Positions 63,953-64,000 of a DNA stretch of 64,000 nt are shown piece after piece (the first letter of the stretch is position 1; the number at the start of each line of letters is the position of its first letter). The stretch comes from Rathayibacter oskolensis. Its GTDB lineage: Bacteria; Actinomycetota; Actinomycetes; Actinomycetales; Microbacteriaceae. The stretch covers positions 1,488,001 to 1,552,000 of the forward strand of contig NZ_FXBM01000001.1 in assembly GCF_900177245.1 (NCBI RefSeq), read 5' to 3'. Both the position numbers and the translations under genes were made by a program. The notes below the pieces were generated by a model. It was not told the origin of the DNA. It saw nothing but the letters and a program-made list of their open reading frames with translations, and made no database searches.

Positions 63953-64000
63953 CTCGGACCTTCTCTTTCGTGGACGGGATCGTGCAGGGGTACGGAGAAC

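Overview
The window is very GC-rich, and codon third positions are almost all G or C. GTG and TTG starts are frequent, and several genes appear to be transcribed without a 5' leader. Gene content (sseA-sufE, zapE, a GlnR-type box before amt, many MalFG-type sugar transport genes and LacI/AraC regulators) points to an actinobacterium, most likely a plant- or soil-associated member of the Microbacteriaceae. That assignment is inference from gene content and base composition, not from a marker gene. No rRNA, tRNA, CRISPR array or intact insertion sequence was seen.

Layout. 1-4687 is housekeeping: sufE (cut by the window edge) and sseA on the minus strand, then zapE, amt with a GlnR-like box and a strong terminator, and a PemK/MazF-like gene. 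4859-20768 is the outstanding locus: two same-strand genes 25 bp apart that encode a complete Tc (ABC) toxin. The first is a 2917-residue TcA. The second is a 2376-residue TcB-TcC fusion that ends, after the Rhs core, in a DUF2380/SitA-like HHxFP cargo domain. No immunity gene follows. 20838-33631 is a carbohydrate-use island: an SGNH hydrolase, a mutarotase-like protein, a DUF5107-TPR protein, an AraC regulator, a GH36 alpha-galactosidase, an ABC sugar importer and a cellulase-like hydrolase. The two operons of this island share a strikingly conserved upstream element, spacing, -10 box and leaderless ATG.

34025-46416 is a patchwork. It holds a LacI gene that overlaps head-to-head with an orphan sugar-binding protein, a DUF1089 (glycolipid-binding) protein, an arginase-family protein, a DUF998/TetR pair, and a secreted beta-helix protein. 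It also holds a frameshifted hydrolase operon and remnants of a cell-wall-binding-repeat protein and of a GH3 beta-glucosidase. 46417-52831 has divergent regulator/enzyme pairs: MarR against YceI-NmrA, and aldo/keto reductase-MBL against XRE-MFS, each with inverted-repeat operators between them. 52832-55384 is a disturbed, locally AT-richer stretch with a LacI gene and little else. 55385-63952 holds a DHFR-family gene and a tightly coupled minus-strand operon: Gfo/Idh oxidoreductase, tautomerase, cytoplasmic GH10 xylanase, aldehyde dehydrogenase, IlvD/Edd dehydratase, zinc alcohol dehydrogenase and SDR. This fits uptake of xylo-oligosaccharides followed by non-phosphorylating oxidation of the sugar.

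How the parts work together. The sugar islands describe a cell that imports plant oligosaccharides and hydrolyses them inside the cytoplasm, because the glycosidases lack signal peptides. The Tc locus would add a contractile-independent syringe toxin, in which TcA forms the pore and the TcB-TcC cocoon carries the cargo. In characterised Tc systems the target is a eukaryotic host such as an insect. Here the cargo family is best known from bacterial-competition toxins, so the target is open.
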